The position numbers and the translations under genes are program-made. Positions 1-7,708 of a stretch of DNA of 64,000 bases are shown here, one piece after another. The notes under the pieces were generated by a model that was not told the origin of the DNA, did not search any database, and saw only the letters and a list, made by a program, of their open reading frames with translations. Origin of the DNA: Rhodococcus spelaei (GTDB lineage: Bacteria > Actinomycetota > Actinomycetes > Mycobacteriales > Mycobacteriaceae); NCBI RefSeq assembly GCF_006704125.1, contig NZ_VIGH01000004.1, forward strand, positions 248,001 to 312,000. Reading direction: 5' to 3'. The stretch's first letter is position 1, and every line of letters starts with the position of its first letter.

Positions 1-158
1 AGGCCGTCACCGTGGGCGACCTCGATGGCGTCGACTCCGGCGTCGTCGAGGGCCTTGACGATCCGCTTGACGTTGTCCGTCGAAATCCGGTGACGCACCG
101 CGTGCATGCCGTCACGGAGGGTGACGTCCTGGACGAAGATGGTGGGGTTGGTGCTCAT
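1..158 (-). CDS. 4-hydroxy-2-oxovalerate aldolase, N-terminal part
   Basis: Only the first 52 codons lie in the window; the gene runs off the left edge. The visible protein begins [20 protein letters not shown] and continues with HRIST and [15 protein letters not shown], the start of the DRE-TIM metallolyase barrel. The TLRDG loop carries the metal and substrate ligands of class II aldolases of the HsaF/BphI/MhpE type. The enzyme cleaves 4-hydroxy-2-oxoacids to pyruvate and an aldehyde and normally forms a channelling complex with the acylating aldehyde dehydrogenase. That dehydrogenase is the gene immediately upstream, and its stop overlaps this ATG as ATGA, so the two are probably translationally coupled. 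I cannot tell a steroid (Hsa) from an aromatic (Mhp/Bph) pathway here. Confidence 0.9.
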   Translation of the reverse strand, partial: MSTNPTIFVQDVTLRDGMHAVRHRISTDNVKRIVKALDDAGVDAIEVAHGDG

Positions 159-1099
159 CGGGTGGCTTCCTTCTTCTGGGCGATCCGCTCCGCGATCTGC
201 TGTCCTGCCGAGGTCATGATGTCGAGGTTGCCGGCGTAGGCGGGCAGGTAGTGGCCCGCGCCCTCGACCTCGAGGAAGATCGACACCTGGTGCGTCGGGC
301 GGTTGCCGTCGACGAGCAGGGTCTCGACCGGCTGGTCGGCCGGAATCTCGGTGATCTGCACCTGCTGCTTGAGGCGGTAGCCGGGCACGTAGGCGGAGAC
401 GTCGCCGACCATCTTCTCGATGGACTGGCGGATCTCGTCGTGGGTGGCCGGGTCCGGGGCGTCGACCAGGCAGAAGACCGTGTCACGCATGATCAGCGGC
501 GGCTCGGCCGGGTTGAGGATGATGATCGCCTTGCCGCGCTTGGCGCCGCCGACCGACACGATCGCCGCCGAGGTGGTCTCGGTGAACTCGTCGATGTTCG
601 CGCGGGTGCCCGGACCGGCCGACTTCGACGCGATGGACGCGACGATCTCGGCATACGCCACCGGCACGACGCGGGAGACGGCCGCGACCATCGGGATGGT
701 GGCCTGGCCACCACAGGTGACCATGTTGACGTTCGGGGCGTCGAGGTGGTCGTCACCGTTGACCGCGGGGATCACGTACGGGCCGATGGCGGCCGGCGTC
801 AGATCGATCATCCGCTTGCCGAACGCCTGCAGACGTTCGTTGTTGACGACGTGCGCCTTCGCCGACGTGGCGTCGAAGACGATCTCGATCTCGTCGAAGT
901 TCGGCAACTTCACCAGACCCTCGACGCCTTCGGCGGTGATCGGCACGCCCAGGGCGGCGGCCCGCGCAAGACCGTCCGAGGCGGGGTCGATGCCGACCAT
1001 TGCACCCATCTCCAGGTGCTCCGAGTGGTTCAGCACCTTGATCATCAGGTCGGTGCCGATGTTGCCGGATCCGATGATCGCGACCTTGACTTTGCTCAT
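155..1099 (-). CDS. Acetaldehyde/propanal dehydrogenase, acylating (HsaG/BphJ type)
   Basis: A 314-residue protein, the family's usual length. It oxidises the aldehyde released by the partner aldolase to acyl-CoA with NAD+ and CoA. The Rossmann nucleotide-binding motif GSGNIG is at residues 10-15, and the catalytic cysteine sits in MVTCGGQ near residue 129. The ATG at 1099 was chosen because it gives the canonical N-terminus [10 protein letters not shown] and overlaps the upstream hydratase stop as ATGA. Its own stop overlaps the aldolase ATG in the same way. The order hydratase, dehydrogenase, aldolase is the classic lower meta-cleavage operon (hsaEGF in steroid degradation, bphHJI or mhpDFE in aromatic degradation). 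Which ring compound feeds it is not visible. Confidence 0.97.
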   Translation of the reverse strand: MSKVKVAIIGSGNIGTDLMIKVLNHSEHLEMGAMVGIDPASDGLARAAALGVPITAEGVEGLVKLPNFDEIEIVFDATSAKAHVVNNERLQAFGKRMIDLTPAAIGPYVIPAVNGDDHLDAPNVNMVTCGGQATIPMVAAVSRVVPVAYAEIVASIASKSAGPGTRANIDEFTETTSAAIVSVGGAKRGKAIIILNPAEPPLIMRDTVFCLVDAPDPATHDEIRQSIEKMVGDVSAYVPGYRLKQQVQITEIPADQPVETLLVDGNRPTHQVSIFLEVEGAGHYLPAYAGNLDIMTSAGQQIAERIAQKKEATR

Positions 1100-1920
1100 G
1101 CGTTCTCTCCTTCCGTGAAATGTGCTGTCACGGAACCGAGTCCGGACACTGTGACGACGACGGTGTCGCCGGACGAAACGGGTGCCATCGGGCCGAGGGC
1201 GCCAGAGAGGATCACCTGACCGGCGCGCAGCGGCTGGCCGAGCTCGCGCGCGGTCTGCGCGAGCCACACCACGGCCGCGATCGGGTCGCCCAGGCAGGCG
1301 GCGCCGTTGCCGGAGGAGACCTCCGTGCCGTTGACGCTCATCGACATGGTCACCTCGACCGGCTCGACCTCGTCGAGGGTGCGGCGCTCGGTGCCCAGTA
1401 CGTACACGCCCGACGAGGCGTTGTCGGCGACGGTGTCGCCGAACCGGATGTCCCAGTCGGTGATCCGGCTGTCGCAGATCTCCAGGGAGGCGACGGCGTA
1501 GTCGATCGCGCCGCGGACCTGCGCCGCGTCCAGGGGGCCGTCGACGAGATCCGCGCCGAGCACGAAGCCGACCTCACCCTCGATCTTCGGCTGGATCAGT
1601 CGGCTCATCGGGATGTCGCTGCCGTCGGCGAACTCCATCTCGTCGAACAGCACGCCGAGGTCGGGCTGGCCGACGCCGAGCTGCTCCTGGACGGCCTTCG
1701 AGGTCAGACCGATCTTGCGGCCGACCACCCGGGCGCCGGCCCGCACCCGCAGATCGTTGAAACGCTGCTGGACCGCGTAGGCGGCCTCGAGGTTGTCTGC
1801 GCCGATCAGTTCCCGGATCGGCGCGCACGGCACACCGGCCGCGGCGGCGGCCGCGAGGCGGTCCGCGGCGGCGGCGACGGCGGACTCGCTCGCTGCGATG
1901 GAGTTCGTGGGCTGGCTCAT
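1096..1920 (-). CDS. 2-hydroxypenta-2,4-dienoate hydratase (2-keto-4-pentenoate hydratase family)
   Basis: A 274-residue enzyme of the HsaE/BphH/MhpD family. It adds water to 2-hydroxy-2,4-dienoates to give the 4-hydroxy-2-oxoacid cleaved by the downstream aldolase. Family signatures are [17 protein letters not shown], the metal-ligand region [12 protein letters not shown] and [16 protein letters not shown]. The start MSQPTNS at 1920 was preferred because upstream in-frame residues are arginine-rich and unlike the family. AGGGG precedes it on the minus strand. It is first in the three-gene operon and is divided from the divergent IclR gene by about 70 bp, which should hold both promoters and the IclR operator. 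I saw no clear KstR-type palindrome there, which argues mildly against this being the cholesterol hsaEGF copy. Confidence 0.95.
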   Translation of the reverse strand: MSQPTNSIAASESAVAAAADRLAAAAAAGVPCAPIRELIGADNLEAAYAVQQRFNDLRVRAGARVVGRKIGLTSKAVQEQLGVGQPDLGVLFDEMEFADGSDIPMSRLIQPKIEGEVGFVLGADLVDGPLDAAQVRGAIDYAVASLEICDSRITDWDIRFGDTVADNASSGVYVLGTERRTLDEVEPVEVTMSMSVNGTEVSSGNGAACLGDPIAAVVWLAQTARELGQPLRAGQVILSGALGPMAPVSSGDTVVVTVSGLGSVTAHFTEGENA

Positions 1921-1989
1921 GACCCCTACTGTTACGGGATTCGGACGCCTGATCCAGGTAGTTGTCTCACTCAGCGATACGCTCGAACG

Positions 1990-2751
1990 ATGACGGGCGC
2001 CGCGAACCTCGACACCGTGCTCGGCAAGGCGGTGACGATCCTGCGGGCCTACCGGCCCGAGGATCAGGTCCTGCCGCTCGCGGAACTGGTCCGCCGGACC
2101 GGCCTGCACAAGGCCACCGTGTATCGCCTCGCGGGTGAACTGGTCGCGAATCGGCTCCTCGACCGCGTGGACGGCGGTTACCGGCTCAGCGGTGGCCTGT
2201 TCGAACTCGGCATGCTCGCCTCACTCGAGCGCAGTCTGCTGGAGATGGCGATGCCGTTCCTGCAGGATCTGTACGAGCGCACCCACGAGACCGTGCACCT
2301 GGGTGTCCGCGACGGCCACGACGTGGTCTACGTCGCGAAGATCGGCGGCCACCGGCAGGCCAAGTCCCCATCCCGGACCGGCGGTCGGATTCCGTTGCAC
2401 TGCTCCGCGATCGGCAAGGCGCTACTCGCCAACTCCGGTCCCGACCTGCAACGCGAGGTGCTCACCGCGCCGATGGTCCGGCGCACGCCGCACACCGTGG
2501 TGGCGCCGGGGATCCTGCGCCGTCAGCTGGCCCGGATCGTCGAGACCGGGGTCGCCTTCGAACACGAGGAATCCGCGCTCGGCATCGCGTGCGTGGCCGC
2601 CCCGGTCTTCGGGCACGACGACGAACTCGTCGCGGCGGTCAGCGTCACCGGACCCACGAGCCGGTACCGGCCCGAGGCGCAGGTCGCGGCGGTTCGCGCG
2701 GCCGCGGCGGGCTTGGGGAGCACGATCGCCCGCCGCGAGCGGATTCGGTAG
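1990..2751 (+). CDS. IclR-family transcriptional regulator
   Basis: A 253-residue regulator with an N-terminal winged helix-turn-helix (about residues 29-57, LAELVRRTGLHKATVYRLAG) and a C-terminal IclR effector domain. Signatures are ETVHLGVRDGHDVVYVAKI, the HCSAIGKALLA motif and GIACVAAPVF. IclR proteins of this type sense aromatic or organic acids and usually control a divergent catabolic operon. Here the divergent operon is the hydratase-dehydrogenase-aldolase set, 69 bp away. The ATG at 1990 is the first start that keeps the domain intact; upstream in-frame sequence is antisense to the hydratase gene. The effector is unknown. Confidence 0.95.
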   Translation: MTGAANLDTVLGKAVTILRAYRPEDQVLPLAELVRRTGLHKATVYRLAGELVANRLLDRVDGGYRLSGGLFELGMLASLERSLLEMAMPFLQDLYERTHETVHLGVRDGHDVVYVAKIGGHRQAKSPSRTGGRIPLHCSAIGKALLANSGPDLQREVLTAPMVRRTPHTVVAPGILRRQLARIVETGVAFEHEESALGIACVAAPVFGHDDELVAAVSVTGPTSRYRPEAQVAAVRAAAAGLGSTIARRERIR

Positions 2752-2795
2752 GCGTCACAGCGACCGGTGTCGGATGTGTCCCCGTTGCGCGTTTC

Positions 2796-3641
2796 CTATC
2801 CCGCGGCGAACTTCTCGGAGGTGCCGAGGTCCACCGGCAGGGCGATTCCGGTGATTCCACGTCCGGTGTCGCCGACCAGGTACAGGACCGCGTCCGCGAC
2901 AGCCTCGGTCTCGACCCAGGGCTGGGGCAGCAGGTTGAGCTTCTGCATGATCTCGGCCGTGTCTTCGAGTACCGGGTTCTCGAGGTCCGGGCGGAACCCG
3001 CGCACCATCGCCTCGTTGTCGATCATGGTGGTCCGCACGTTGCCGGGATGAACCGAGTTCACGCGAATGTTCGCCCACGCCAGTTCGTTTGCCAGCGACT
3101 TCGCCATCCCTCGAACCGCGTGCTTGGCCGTGGAGTAGTGCACGATCCCGGGAACGCCGCGAAGACCCGCCATCGAACTGATCAGCACGATGGAACCGCC
3201 ACGGTTGCCCGCCATCATGTGCGGGATCGCGACCTTGGTGGTCTGCCAGACTCCGGTGACGTTGATGTCCAGCATCTCGCGGAACTCGTCGGGGGTGAGG
3301 TCCCAGGACATCTTCGGTGACGCGGCGATGCCGGCGTTGGCGACGACGACGTCGAGTCGGCCGAACCGTTCGACGCCGGCGTCGACAGCCTTCTGCAGTG
3401 AATCGAGGTCGCGGGTGTCGGCGACGGTCGCAACGATGCCCCGGCCCTGGGCTTCCACCAGTGCGACCGTCTCGGCGAGGTCGGCCTCGGTGGCCATGTC
3501 GTAGCCGGCGGTCGTGACGGGCGCGCAGCGGTCGACCGCGATGATGTCGGCGCCTTCCGAGGCCATCTTCACGGCGTGTGCGCGTCCCTGTCCGCGCGCC
3601 GCGCCGGTGATGAACGCGACCTGGCCGGTGAGCTTGCCCAT
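2796..3641 (-). CDS. Mycofactocin-type SDR family oxidoreductase
   Basis: A 281-residue short-chain dehydrogenase. Visible motifs are the cofactor-binding TGAARGQG (residues 12-19), NAG at 102-104, serines at 155-156 and the catalytic Y169-x3-K173 (YSTAK). The motif GARGQGRAHAV with GADIIAVD and the inserted segment before the second strand are typical of SDRs that keep NAD bound and are thought to use mycofactocin as electron acceptor (carveol dehydrogenase-like). The substrate is probably a secondary alcohol; the exact one is not visible. The ATG at 3641 is preceded by AGGAG at good spacing. It is convergent with the IclR gene and divergent from the hydratase pair, across a 150-bp promoter region. 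Confidence 0.93.
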   Translation of the reverse strand: MGKLTGQVAFITGAARGQGRAHAVKMASEGADIIAVDRCAPVTTAGYDMATEADLAETVALVEAQGRGIVATVADTRDLDSLQKAVDAGVERFGRLDVVVANAGIAASPKMSWDLTPDEFREMLDINVTGVWQTTKVAIPHMMAGNRGGSIVLISSMAGLRGVPGIVHYSTAKHAVRGMAKSLANELAWANIRVNSVHPGNVRTTMIDNEAMVRGFRPDLENPVLEDTAEIMQKLNLLPQPWVETEAVADAVLYLVGDTGRGITGIALPVDLGTSEKFAAG

Positions 3642-3791
3642 GGTTCTCCTCTTGCTCGTTCGAAACTGAAACATGTGCATCATCCATCGCCGGCGGTTTC
3701 CGGGTGGTGGTTTCCCGCGAGAGTTGGAGCGCCCGGCGAAGGCGTCGCGGAGGGGGCGTCCGCGACGGTAGTCACGCGATAGTCTCGGGCG

Positions 3792-4241
3792 ATGTCACCA
3801 TTGAGCCCGACCCTCGTGGGCCGGGTCTTCCCGACGACGAGCTACATGGTCGGCCGCGAGAAGATCCGGGAGTTCGCCCGCGCCCTGCGGTCCACCAACC
3901 CGCTGCACCACGACGTCGAGGCCGCCCGTGCGGCCGGGTTCGACGACGTCATCGCCCCGCCGACGTTCACCACGGTGATGGCGGGTCAGGCGATATTGCA
4001 GCTGGTGGAGTCGCCCGACACGGGCCTGGTTCCCAGCCGCGTCGTGCACGGCTCGGAGAAGATCGAACCCCATCGTCCGATCGTCGCGGGTGACGACCTG
4101 GCAACCACGCTGACGATCACCGACGTCACCGAGCGCGCCGGCAATGCGATCCTCTCGACGGTCTTCGAGATCCGCACCACTGCGGGCGAGTCGGTCGCGA
4201 CCGTCACCTCCAGCCTGCTCGTCCGAGGAGAGGACGCATGA
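3792..4241 (+). CDS. HadA-like FAS1-type hydratase subunit
   Basis: A 149-residue single hot-dog domain protein similar to HadA and the UPF0336 family. Its features are FARALRSTNPLHHDVEAA, the loop APPTFTTVMAG and VHGSEKIEPHRPIVAGD. In mycobacteria HadA has no catalytic motif of its own and pairs with a MaoC-type subunit to dehydrate 3-hydroxyacyl-ACP; related pairs hydrate enoyl-CoA in catabolism. The next gene is exactly such a MaoC subunit and overlaps by ATGA, so the two should form a heterodimer. Next to an SDR and near an acyl-CoA ligase, a beta-oxidation role is at least as likely as fatty acid synthesis. True HadAB loci usually sit near rpmG and secE, which are absent here. Confidence 0.9.
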   Translation: MSPLSPTLVGRVFPTTSYMVGREKIREFARALRSTNPLHHDVEAARAAGFDDVIAPPTFTTVMAGQAILQLVESPDTGLVPSRVVHGSEKIEPHRPIVAGDDLATTLTITDVTERAGNAILSTVFEIRTTAGESVATVTSSLLVRGEDA

Positions 4242-4675
4242 CCAGCAGCACCGCCCCGACCTTCACCCACCTCGAGCTCGGTGCGATCGTCGCCAAATCG
4301 GATCTGACCGTCACTCGGGAGGATCTGGTCCGGTACTCCGGCGCGTCCGGGGACACGAACCCGATCCACTACAACGACGCCGTCGCGGCGAGCGTCGGGC
4401 TGCCCGGTGTCCTCGCCCACGGGATGCTCACCGCGGGCCTGGCGCTGCAGGTGGTGGTCGACTGGATCGGCGACCCCACCACGGTGACCTCCTACGAGAC
4501 CCGGTTCACCCGCCCCGTCGTCGTCGACCCGATCGACGGCGCCGACCTGACCTTCACGGCCAAGGTCGCCCGCCTCGATGCCGAGACGCGCACTGCGCGG
4601 CTGGACATCACCGTCACGTACGAAGGGCAGACCGTGCTGGGGAAGACGCAGGCACACGTCCGGTTCCCTGCATAG
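4238..4675 (+). CDS. HadB-like MaoC dehydratase/hydratase
   Basis: A 145-residue MaoC hot-dog protein with the hydratase 2 motif SGASGDTNPIHYND. Catalytic Asp39 and His44 are spaced D-x4-H as in R-specific hydratases. The following GLPGVLAHGMLTAGLALQ is the usual substrate-tunnel segment. It should be the catalytic partner of the HadA-like protein encoded just upstream with a four-base overlap. The reaction is reversible dehydration of a (3R)-hydroxyacyl thioester. It ends next to, and slightly overlaps antisense, a decayed methyltransferase remnant. Confidence 0.92.
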   Translation: MTSSTAPTFTHLELGAIVAKSDLTVTREDLVRYSGASGDTNPIHYNDAVAASVGLPGVLAHGMLTAGLALQVVVDWIGDPTTVTSYETRFTRPVVVDPIDGADLTFTAKVARLDAETRTARLDITVTYEGQTVLGKTQAHVRFPA

Positions 4676-4991
4676 CCACGGATCCGTCCCCGCGGGCCGT
4701 CAGGGATGTTCGGCGGTGGCCAGCCAGGCCGGGGCGAGGAGTCGGTCGCGAGTCGAAGCCGAGTCCGTCGGCGACGGCTGCCAGGGACGAGGTCGGTTGG
4801 CGCGCCAGGGTGCGGACAACCGGCTGGGCTTCACCTATGTCCCACGGCACTCGATCGAACTCGAACACCGTGTGCTCCGCTGTGCCGGACGCCGCAGCAT
4901 TGCGTGTGAAGGTGTCGAAGTCGCCGCGATACAGCGCATCGAAGTCGGCTGGCGTCGGTTGGTCGGGGGAGCCGGGGACGTCGGCGGTCAT
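4614..4991 (-). pseudogene. Remnant of a class I SAM-dependent methyltransferase
   Basis: The N-terminal 65 or so residues read like a small SAM methyltransferase: FDALYRGDFDTF, then FEFDRVPWDIGEAQPVV. That is the segment which in family members immediately precedes the SAM-binding GxGxG loop. Here the loop never appears: after VRTLARQ the protein changes to an arginine- and proline-rich tail that runs antisense into the HadB-like gene. I infer that the 3' three quarters were deleted. Between this start and the next remnant (about 4992-5208) I see no gene. Confidence 0.45.
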
Positions 4992-5208
4992 GGGTTGCTC
5001 CTTCCACGGCGATGCGATTTTCGGATCCCGGGTGGAGGTCTGGGCGCGGGCTCGTGCGGTGGGCACGGCGCCCCGCTTGCGGGCGTAGGCACGCTCGATC
5101 CCGGAAGTCCAAATCGATTGCTACCGAGGAAATGTCGTAGTGCGCCCGGGACGGTCGCGTCGTCGCATCCGAGTCCAAACCCGACCAATGGCGATGTGAA
5201 CCTGGTTC

Positions 5209-5480
5209 TCACGCCGAGGGTGCGCGGAAGTAGTGCCCGGCCTCCAGGTCCTCGATGAGCCCGGGCTGGATCGGAGTCCAGCCCAGCAACTCCTGGGTGA
5301 GCGCGCTCGATGCCGGCACGTCGAGTGCGAAGATGGGCCCGAGCCAGCCGAAATGGTCGGCGGCGTCCTCCGCCGGGATCGACGCGACCGGAACACCCAG
5401 GTGACGGCCTATCACTTCGGCGATCTCGCGTGCGGAGATCGCTTCCTCGCCGACGTAGCCCGAGACACCGCGAATCCGAG
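5209..5480 (-). pseudogene. C-terminal remnant of an NAD-dependent epimerase/SDR
   Basis: The frame reads GYVGEEAISAREIAEVIG, GVPVASIPAEDAADHFGWLG and ALTQELLGWTPIQPGLIEDL before its stop. This is the C-terminal third of an atypical SDR (NAD-dependent epimerase/dehydratase family). No Rossmann half exists upstream. At about 5470-5490 the sequence becomes the tail of a TetR regulator on the opposite strand. The fragment has no plausible promoter or start and is treated as dead. Confidence 0.55.
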
Positions 5481-5709
5481 CCTGCAGGAGCGTGAGCTAC
5501 TCAAGCTCGCCACGCTCGGCGTCGCGTCCGCCGACGCGCTGCGACACCGCGGTGTTCCGGATCCGGCGGCCGTCCTCGCCGCCGAAACCGGCGTCACCGT
5601 CTTCAAGGTCGCCTTCGAGGAGTGGATCGGTGAAGCGTCGTCGAGGGATTTCCCGCACTGCGTGCACGACACCCTCGAGCAGATTCGGGTGCTGGTCGGG
5701 GGCGGCTGA
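5480..5709 (+). pseudogene. C-terminal remnant of a TetR-family regulator
   Basis: The frame gives ERELLKLATLGVASADALRH, then AAVLAAETGVTVFKVAFEEW and HDTLEQIRVLVGGG before the stop, the last two helices of a TetR-type ligand-binding domain. The DNA-binding helix-turn-helix and first half are missing. Reading back through the junction leads into antisense of the SDR remnant. The regulator and the SDR were probably once a divergent repressor-target pair whose shared promoter and both 5' halves were lost together. Confidence 0.6.
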
Positions 5710-5917
5710 TTCTCGCGCCACGTCGATCCCGCACTGGCGTGATGCGGGGGGTGAGCGCTCACCCCGTATCGCGCGAGCAGAGCGGCGGGGAGTGGCGGGT
5801 GGGGTTGCGCGAGCACCGTCTCCATTGCACGATTTGTAACGAATTGTGGTGCTTCAGTGGATATCAAGGTTGCGGGGACGTCTCGGTTCTCGCGGTAATC
5901 GGACAAGGGGAGCGATT

Positions 5918-6460
5918 ATGAGCAAACTTTTGGCGCGCCGCGTGGGCGCTGCGGCCGTCGCCGCAGTCGGGTTGGGGACCGCGGTGGTGACCGGAGGAGG
6001 CGCGGTCGCCAGTGCCGACCCCGCGCCGCCGACGTCGACGACCATGACGTGCTCGAGCGCGAATCCTCTGTTCTGGGCACCGTCGTTCACGTGGACTGTC
6101 AACGCCGCGTCGGGGGAGTCGCTCCGTCCGGGTGGATCCGGGCTGGAGCCGGCAATCCTGCTCAGCGGCGGCAACGAACTGCCTACGCCCCCCGGCGGTC
6201 TCATCCCGAGCATCGGAGTCAACTGGTACGGCACGCGGGTGTCGGTCGACTGGCACAACACGACGACGGGACAGTCCGGCCGCAGCGTCAGTGACGAGGC
6301 GGCCTGGCAGCAGAAGCCCGGGATCCCGGTCAACCGCACCTGGACGGGAACCGGAACGGTGTCGTTCACCGTGACCGTCGAGACCGGCGCGGGATGGCGG
6401 TTCGTCAATCCTCAGAACGCGGTCTGCAAGGGGACGATCTCGGTGGTACCCGGACGGTGA
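5918..6460 (+). CDS. Secreted protein of unknown function
   Basis: A 180-residue protein with a classical Sec signal peptide: MSKLLARR, a hydrophobic Ala/Gly/Val core, and an ASA cleavage site after about residue 33. The mature part has one cysteine near each end (MTCSSAN and AVCKGT), which could form a disulfide, and a beta-rich, threonine- and tryptophan-rich composition (TWTGTGTVSFTVTVETGAGW). I do not recognise a family; it resembles the small Ig-like exported proteins common in rhodococci. The ATG at 5918 is supported by AAGGGGA about 6 bases upstream. It stands alone between two zones of gene remnants. Confidence 0.85.
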   Translation: MSKLLARRVGAAAVAAVGLGTAVVTGGGAVASADPAPPTSTTMTCSSANPLFWAPSFTWTVNAASGESLRPGGSGLEPAILLSGGNELPTPPGGLIPSIGVNWYGTRVSVDWHNTTTGQSGRSVSDEAAWQQKPGIPVNRTWTGTGTVSFTVTVETGAGWRFVNPQNAVCKGTISVVPGR

Positions 6461-6609
6461 CTCTGACCGCCCGGTTGGCGGTGTGCCTTGGGGCGCATGG
6501 CCAACCGGGCGGGCCGGCGGCTCCGCGGTGCTGTCCGGGCTAGCATGAGAGAAGTCTGCCGGCGGGTACCGCGCAGCAACGCGGTGCTCGAACCCCGGTG
6601 TTGGGGCGG

Positions 6610-7422
6610 TGATGCCTCGAACACCAAAACCATGACGTCGGCGTTGACAGTGCTGCTCGCGCAGGACGGCAACTCCGGTTCAGCGACCCGGTTTCCACCT
6701 ACGAGCCGGGTGTGCCCAACGGCGAGAACATCACCGTCGCAGAGCTGTTGACGATGCGCAGCGGGCTCTACAACTACACCAGTGCGCCCGAGCTGGCGGC
6801 GGCGCTCGATGCCGACCCGACCCGAGCCTGGACGCGGCAGGAGGTCCCGGACCTCGCGTTCGCACATCCGCCGGAGTTCCCGCCCGACACGTCCTACGAG
6901 TACAACAACACGAACTACGCACTGTTGGGTCTGATCGCCGAGAAGGTCGGCGGGCGCCCACTGGCACAGCAGTTCCAGGATCGACTGTTCCGCCCGCTCG
7001 GGCTGCGGCAGACCTCGCTTCCCGCCGCCGGCGGCGCCGTTTCCACGGCGGACGACCTGTCCGGGTGGATCCGAGCGCTGGTGTCGGGCAAGGTGCTGAA
7101 TCCGGAGTTCCAGCAGCAGTGGCTCCGCAGCCTGCGTCCCGAGGACCCGAACGCACCCGATGGGCAGCAGTACGGCTACGGCATCAGCTTTCAGCGTTTC
7201 GGACCGAATGCCACGATGTACTACCACGGCGGTGAGATGCCGGGCTTCAACTCGTTCATCGGCTACGACCCGGACAACGACGTGACGCTCGTGATCTGGA
7301 CGAACCTGACCCTGTCGCCGGAAGGCAAGACCACGGCGAACGCCTTGCTGCCAACGGTTCTCGATGAGATCTACACGGGGTTGGCTCTGGTGCCCGCCGC
7401 GACCACCGTCGCCGCCAGGTGA
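6610..7422 (+). pseudogene. Frameshifted, 5'-truncated serine hydrolase (beta-lactamase/DD-peptidase family)
   Basis: The catalytic SxxK motif is present as S-N-T-K at 6617-6628 (ASNTKTMTSALTVLLAQDG). The reading frame then breaks and resumes one frame over as RFSDPVSTYEPGVPNGENI. Adding one base at about 6672 (AA to AAG) would restore DGKLRFSDP, the normal family sequence, so a single-base deletion is the simplest explanation. Downstream, the Y-x-N motif (EYNNTNYALLG) and the HGG motif (YYHGGEMPGF) are intact. Upstream of ASNTK there is no signal peptide or start homologous to the family, so the 5' end is also missing. The family are periplasmic D,D-peptidases, esterases or beta-lactamases. 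A sequencing error could explain the frameshift but not the missing 5' end. Confidence 0.85.
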
Positions 7423-7521
7423 CGCGTCGGGCTGAGTGCGCGGACGCCGATTCCACCATCACCCGAGTTCCCGACGCGCCGCGATGATCACGGCTGCGGG
7501 CGCCGGGGACGGGTACGGGCT

Positions 7522-7592
7522 GTCGCGCGGCGAGGATGCTCGGCCTGAGCGGCGACACCCTTGCCGCGCTCAAGCACAAGCTCGTGGCCTGA
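7522..7592 (+). pseudogene. Short C-terminal remnant, possibly of an amidohydrolase
   Basis: In the otherwise empty 7423-7708 interval one frame ends ARMLGLSGDTLAALKHKLVA before a stop. This resembles the closing helix of metal-dependent amidohydrolases (NAARLLGL type). Nothing recognisable precedes it. I offer it only as a likely fragment consistent with the other truncated genes nearby. Confidence 0.3.
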
Positions 7593-7708
7593 CGGACTCT
7601 CCCGACCGAAAAGGACCAATTGGTTCGTTTTCCTTCGGCCGGCCGGTCGCGTGTTCTAGGTTCCAGTCATCGGGTTCGACATCGCGCCCCGGACGGAAAG
7701 GAATGACG

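Noticed and set aside
155-1267. A longer acetaldehyde dehydrogenase starting upstream of 1099
   Set aside because: The extra 56 residues are Arg-rich and antisense-like, and the ATGA overlap with the hydratase supports the start at 1099.
1921-1989. A KstR-type operator that would mark the cholesterol hsaEGF copy
   Set aside because: I found no TnnAACnnGTTnnA palindrome in the divergent promoter region.
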